Assembly (NCBI GenBank): GCA_018674495.1
Contig: JABHAA010000131.1
Span: 1-54,564, forward strand
Source: Rhodospirillaceae bacterium
GTDB taxonomy: Bacteria; Pseudomonadota; Alphaproteobacteria; Rhodospirillales; UBA2165
Length of the DNA: 54,564 nucleotides
Direction of reading: 5' to 3'
Below are positions 14,501 through 20,500 of the stretch, piece after piece. Numbering within the stretch: position 1 is the stretch's first letter; each line of letters opens with the position of its first letter. The translations under genes were made by a program, and so were the position numbers. Under the pieces are notes generated by a model. It was given only the letters and a program-made list of their open reading frames with translations. It was not told the origin of the DNA and searched no databases.

Positions 14501-17500
14501 TCTTCCGCTACCAGCTGGGCAGCGGCGGCGGCGTTGGCGGCAGCTTCGGCGGCGTCGGCGGCGGCCCGATCGGCCAGGGTCTGGGCATCCACTTCGGCGC
14601 CTTGCAGATCGGCGGCGGCAACCGCATCGGCGGTATCCGCATCGGCGGCAGTCTCAGAATTTTTGGCATCAGCAGCCGACAAGACCGCTTCGGACGCGAT
14701 GGCCGAAGCTAGACTGGCGAGCGCCGCAATACTGCTGCCAAAGCCGCTGGCTAAGGTCGCGGCACTGGTGGCCGCAATGCCCGCCTCAATCTCGGCGGCG
14801 GCGGCAGCGGCGGAGGCCGACTGCACCCGAACGAACGCCGCTTCCGCATCCTGCCTGGCGCCGCCGGCAACAATCGCGGAAAGGTCCGAAATTGCGAGTA
14901 CGCCGCCGTTGTTGGTGATGGTTACGGTCGCCGCAACCGCATCAAAGCCGCCTGCGGCATTTTTGACCGCATAGAAGAATGTGTCAGTGGCCGTCTCGGT
15001 ATCACCTAAGTCTTCGAATTCACCGCTATTGACCGCATAAGAAACATGGCCGTCGGCGGCCAGGGTCACGGTGCCCTGCAGTCCATCGGACACGCCTTCG
15101 ACTTCGGCCAAATTCTGGCGCGCGGTTTCCAGATCAAAATCGCCATCGGCAATCGAGTCGCGGGCCTCGATGGCGGTGGCCAATTCCGCCGCCGCTTTGG
15201 TCTCAGAAGCCGCTGCCGCCGCTGCCTGGGCGGCGCCGCCGGCGTTTACGGCGCTCAGCGAAATCGAAGTCTCAACGGCGTCTTGGTCACCGGCCGGGCG
15301 GATTTGGGCGGAGCCACCAACGGTGAGCGTGCCGCTGGCATTGGTAACAGTCACAGTTGCCTTGAAGGCATCGAAACCGCCTGCGCCATTGGCAACTGCA
15401 TAATAGAAGAAGTCGGTAGCGGTTTCACCATCGCCTAAGGAAATATAGGCGTCCGCGTTGGCGACGTAGGTCAAGCTGCCATCCGCACCGACAGTGACGG
15501 CACCTTTGGTGCCAGCGCTGGCGCCGCCCGCAATGGCGGCTGCTTCCATGGCTTCTTCCATGGCGGCGGCTACGTCGGCCCGGGCTTGTATAGACGCGGC
15601 TTCTTGATTGAACGCGGCATTCTCCGACGCATTCTGCTTGGCTTGCGCGCTGGCATTCTCAAAAGCCGAATTGTTTTCGGCATCGTTGGCATTTTCGGCT
15701 GCGAGGCGCGCTTGCTGGCGAGCGATATCGGCGGCGTCCAAACGCGATATGCTCTGCTCCGAAATGGCACCCTCGGCACTGGCATCGGAAGTTGGTGCTG
15801 AATCCAGCACCTGGGCCAGATTGGCAAAGGCATCGGCCTTGACTTCGAAGGCGGTTAGCGCTTCGACCGATTTGGTAGCGCTGACCGCAAAGCCACGTGC
15901 CGCTGCGGCGGCATCGAGGGCGGCGACGGCGGTCGAATTTGTCTGCGCTTCCGGCGAATCGATCGCAATATTAAGTGTCGATAGAATAAGTTTGGCCGCC
16001 CCCTCGGCGGCATCGGCGGAATCGCGGGCATCATCGAGCAGAGTGAGCGCCGTGCCCGGCTCGGCTTGGGTGCCGAGCAAAGTTTCCAACGCCGCTTGCG
16101 CGATGCGCGCGGCGGCGGCGTTGAGGGTTGCCTCGGCAGAACCGTCAACGGCGATTTGGGCAACCTGTTTGGCGCCGGAAGCCGTAATCCCGGCGAGGCC
16201 CGATATTACAAGCCCAGCGTCGGTATTGGTTATCGTAACTTCGGCCGTCGCCGTCGAGAAACTGCCAACGCCGCCGGTAACGGTGTAGCTGGCATAGGTA
16301 AATGTGTCGGTGGCGCTGGCGCCGCCTGCCAAATCGGAGAATTGATCGGCATCGGCTGTATAAGTAATGGCACCATTCAGATTGACTTCAACAACACCTT
16401 TGTCGCCGTTCGAGGCGCCGAGCGCCAGGGCGGCGGCGCTGTCCGCCGATTCCTCGGCATCATTAATCGCAAATTCCAAGCCCACATTGGCCTGCCCGCG
16501 GGTGGCGGCGGCGCCGACCAGCAGGATCGCTTCGGCGGTCGCAACATCAACGGCCGCTTCGGCCGAAATTTCGGCCTTGGATATGGCATCGATAAATGTG
16601 CCGCCGGCGGTAATATCGGCAAGGTTCAGGCTGGCGCTGGTGCCGGCTACATCGACGATTTCGCCGGCGCCGTTTTCGGAGACCTGATCAACGGATACCG
16701 TATCGGAAACAACCAATTCGCCGCCCGTGCGGGTGATCGTGATGTCGGCGCTGGAAGTCGTGAAAGTGCCGTCGGCATTTTCTACCGTATACATAAATGT
16801 ATCGGTATCGGACGCGCCTTCAGCCAGATCGGTAAATTGGGCGGCGTCCGCAGTGTAGGTAATAACGCCATCGGCGTCGATATCGACCGAACCTTTGGCG
16901 CCGTCGCTGGCGCCCCGGAATACGGAATCCTTGAAATCCATAACCTCTTCGGCGACGGCGACCGCGGCTTGCGCGGTCACGGTTGCCGCATTGGCATTGG
17001 TTAGCTCGGTTTGGGCAACATCAATGGCGTCGTTGAACAGGTCCAGCAAATCGTTGGAGAAGGTTTCGGTGGCGACCGCATTGCCGTTTTCCTGCTCTGC
17101 CAATGCCGCCAGATTGTTAAGCAGCAAATTGGCCGGATCGGCATTGGCAAGGGCGCGCGCATGCACCGCCACCTGCGCGGTACCGACCACATCAACATTA
17201 TCGAGACCCGAGACCACCAATCCGGAGACGAAATCATTGGTAACGGTGACGGTCACTTCCGACGCGGTAAAGACATTATCGAACGAGGCGCTATTGTCAT
17301 TGACGCTTCCGGTAACGGAATTGGTGGCGCTGACGGCGGCGGCAAAGGGCACGCCGGCAACGACGGGGGTTAGCATGATGCTGCCGGGCTGGGTGCCAGC
17401 CGCCGCGCCGACAATGGCGCTGATATCTTCGTCTTCGGCAATCAGGCTGATCAACTGGGTGCTGAGGTCGCTAAGCGAGAAGCCCGCCGTTACATCGGCG

Positions 17501-20500
17501 GCGGTTACCGTATAGGCAACGCTTTTGCCATCGACGATGACGCTGTAGCTATCGCCTTCTTCCAGCGTTCCGGCGAGCGTGATGGTTCCGGTTTGCGAGG
17601 AGACGATGATGGTATCGGCGGCGCTTTCGCCGAACGCAATGTCGTTAATGGTGAGGCTGGTGGTGTAAATAAGCGTGCCATCGGAAGCGATGGTGGTGGT
17701 GCCGGTATCGCCGTTGCTGGCGCCATCGGCGATCGCCGCGGTTTGGCGGATCGCTTCCAAAATACTGCTGGCGCTATCCAAGGGGCCCAGATTGGCGGCG
17801 GTGAATATTTCGCCGAGGTCCTGATCGAGGCGCGCCGTCGATGTATCCAGGGCGATTTGGCGCACGGCGGAGGTAAAACGGGCGGTCACTTCATCGACCA
17901 AAAGCCCGGCCAGATCGGCGCGCGCCTGCAACAGATCGCTGGCCGAGGACAAGGCGTCGGTCGCCGCAGTCGCGCTATCGATGATCAGTTGATCTTCGCC
18001 AATGGCTGCGACGGAAGCTAGGCTGGTGGCAACCGAAGCGGCGCCGTCAACGGAGAGATCGGTGGTAATGGCTTCATCGGCGACGCTAATACTGCCGCCG
18101 TCGTTGGTGATGGTCACCACCGCCTTGTAAGTCTTCAGCCCATCGACGCCATCGGCAACCGAATAGACGAAGGTGTCGGTATCAACGGTAACCGCCGAAA
18201 TATCGCTGCTCCCAACCGGCGTCGCAGTGGCGGTTGCCGTTATGGCCGTGTCCAGGGTGAGTGCATCCAGGCGAATGCCGACATCACCGGCGACCGTGGT
18301 CGTGGTGGCGGCCGAGGCGTCAAGGATGGTGGCCGTGGCGCTAAAGGTCACGGCGGCGCTAGCGCCAACCAATTCGATGTCGGCGGGTCCGGTGCCGGTC
18401 GCGGCTTCGACAAGGGCGGTCGCGTCCGTGTCGCCATTTATCACACTGGCCAACGCATCGCGCACATCGGTCAGTGTGAAACCGTCGGTCACGTCGGCGG
18501 CGGTAACGGTATAGGAAAGGCTGGTATCGCCCGACGTCTGGCTGATGATAATGGTGAACACATCGCCAGCCTCGACACTGCCGGTCAATGTGAGGCTGGT
18601 CAGCGCCTCGGCTTCGACCAGATCGCCAACCGTGCCATCGTCATTTATGTCCGATATAAGCTGCGTGCGAATATCTCGGAGACCGACGTCTCCGGCTACG
18701 GTATAGGGGTCGATTTCAGTTCCGTTGATGGTAATCGTATAGGCATCACCGACCTCGACCGTGCCGCCCAGAAGGATGGTGCCACCGGTCAGTTTGGCTG
18801 CATCCGCCGTATAAGTGACCGAGCCGTCGGCGGCATCGACCGCGACCGAACCCTTGGCGCCATCGCTAGCGCCTTCGTTCAGGGCCGTGACTTGATTGGC
18901 AAGCACGCCGTCGATGAACACCTCGATCAGATCCTGCGAATTTTGCACCGAGGAGATGGCGTTGACGGCGCCGCTTACGCTGGCGTCGGCTTCCTGGAAG
19001 GAATTGAAAGCCGACAGCGCCTCGTCGGCGATACTGGCATCGACGCGTCCGATGATCGCGGCGAAGTCGACGAACGCCTCGGCTTCGGTCTTAAAGGCAT
19101 CGGCCTCTTTCGCCGCCGCCAGCGCTTCTCCGGCGCGGGCTCTGATCTCGGCTGCGGTATTCGCCGTGATGGTGTCTTCTGCCTTGCCCGCCGAGGTCTG
19201 TGCGGCGCCGACGATTTGCACCGCCTTGCCGAGGGCATCTTTCAAGGTTTGAGTGAAAGCGACACTGCCGGCGCCGATCGAATTGTTCACCGATTCGACG
19301 CTGGATTTCATACCATCGACCAGCGTCGACAGATCATTCACCGTCAGGCTGTCGAGGTTGGCGCCGGTGGGAATATCGGTTTCCTTGGCGGTCTCGGCGG
19401 CGACCTTGGAATTAATGGTGGTTTGCAGAATTTCGACAATCTTGGCCTCGGCGGCCGCCAGCTTGCCGGAGCCGGACGCTCCCGAAGCGGCATCGGCGAC
19501 GGCCCGGACCACCGTGTCCATGGCGGATACCGACGCCCCCACCAGGATCTTGACGCGCAGCGCGGCCAGCTCGGCTTCGAGCACTGCCGCCTGCAGGCCC
19601 GCGAGGACCGTTGCATCCGGCCCATCATCGGTGCCGACCATTTCCAAAAGGGCGCTGGCGGCAAGCAAAATACCGGACGAGGACGAGGCAACCGCGGTCG
19701 CCGCACCGAGCGCTTCCAGGGGCGCCGTGACCGACTGGATCAGGGTATTGGATTCACTTTGGGTGAGACCGGCCGCGCTACCGCGGGCAATCAGTTCCGA
19801 TTCCACCGACGCCTTCGACGAGGCCGCCGAAAGCTCCGCCGCACTGGCCACCGCCGCCGCCGCGTTGGCGGCGTTGATAATTGCCACTATGGGCGCCGCA
19901 GCGTCACTGTAATCCGCCGACAGCGTTTCGATGCGCTGAATTATCCGTAACAATTGCGGCGGAATATCAATTGGCCCAGGTACTATTGGCGGTAACCCGA
20001 AATTACCGATTGGCGGAAGTTCAAAATCCAAAATCGCTTCGCGCCCAAGCGCTTGCGCAGCCTCCACTACAGCGGGATCGAATTCGGGCGGCGGAGGCGC
20101 TTCGCCTTCTTCGCCGGACGGCTGTACATCGGCATCATCGGCGGACACGGTTTCGAAACCGGCCGAATCCAACGCCTCGTTCAGTTTGTCGATGACGTTG
20201 CCATACTTGGATGAGAAGTCCTCGGCTGAATATTGGAACGACCGAATGGTACCATCGGAGGCGATCGCGACCGCGCCGAACGGGCTGTTGATGACGGTGA
20301 CGTCACCGAGCGGTGAGGTAACGGTGATTTCACCGGTGGTTCCGTCGGCATCGTTGACCAGCACGACTTCGACCGTTTCCCCGGACGTAATGGTGCCGGA
20401 CGTGCCGCGAATACCGATGGTGGCGACCGGGGTCTTGAGTACCATGGCATCGGGATCGGTTTTGGCGATCTGGCCCGATACGAACGACATGACACCAGAC

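Noticed and set aside
13423..14712. 429-aa glycine-rich plus-strand frame
   Set aside because: Antisense shadow of the Ala-rich segment; GCC codons read as GGC (Gly) on the other strand.
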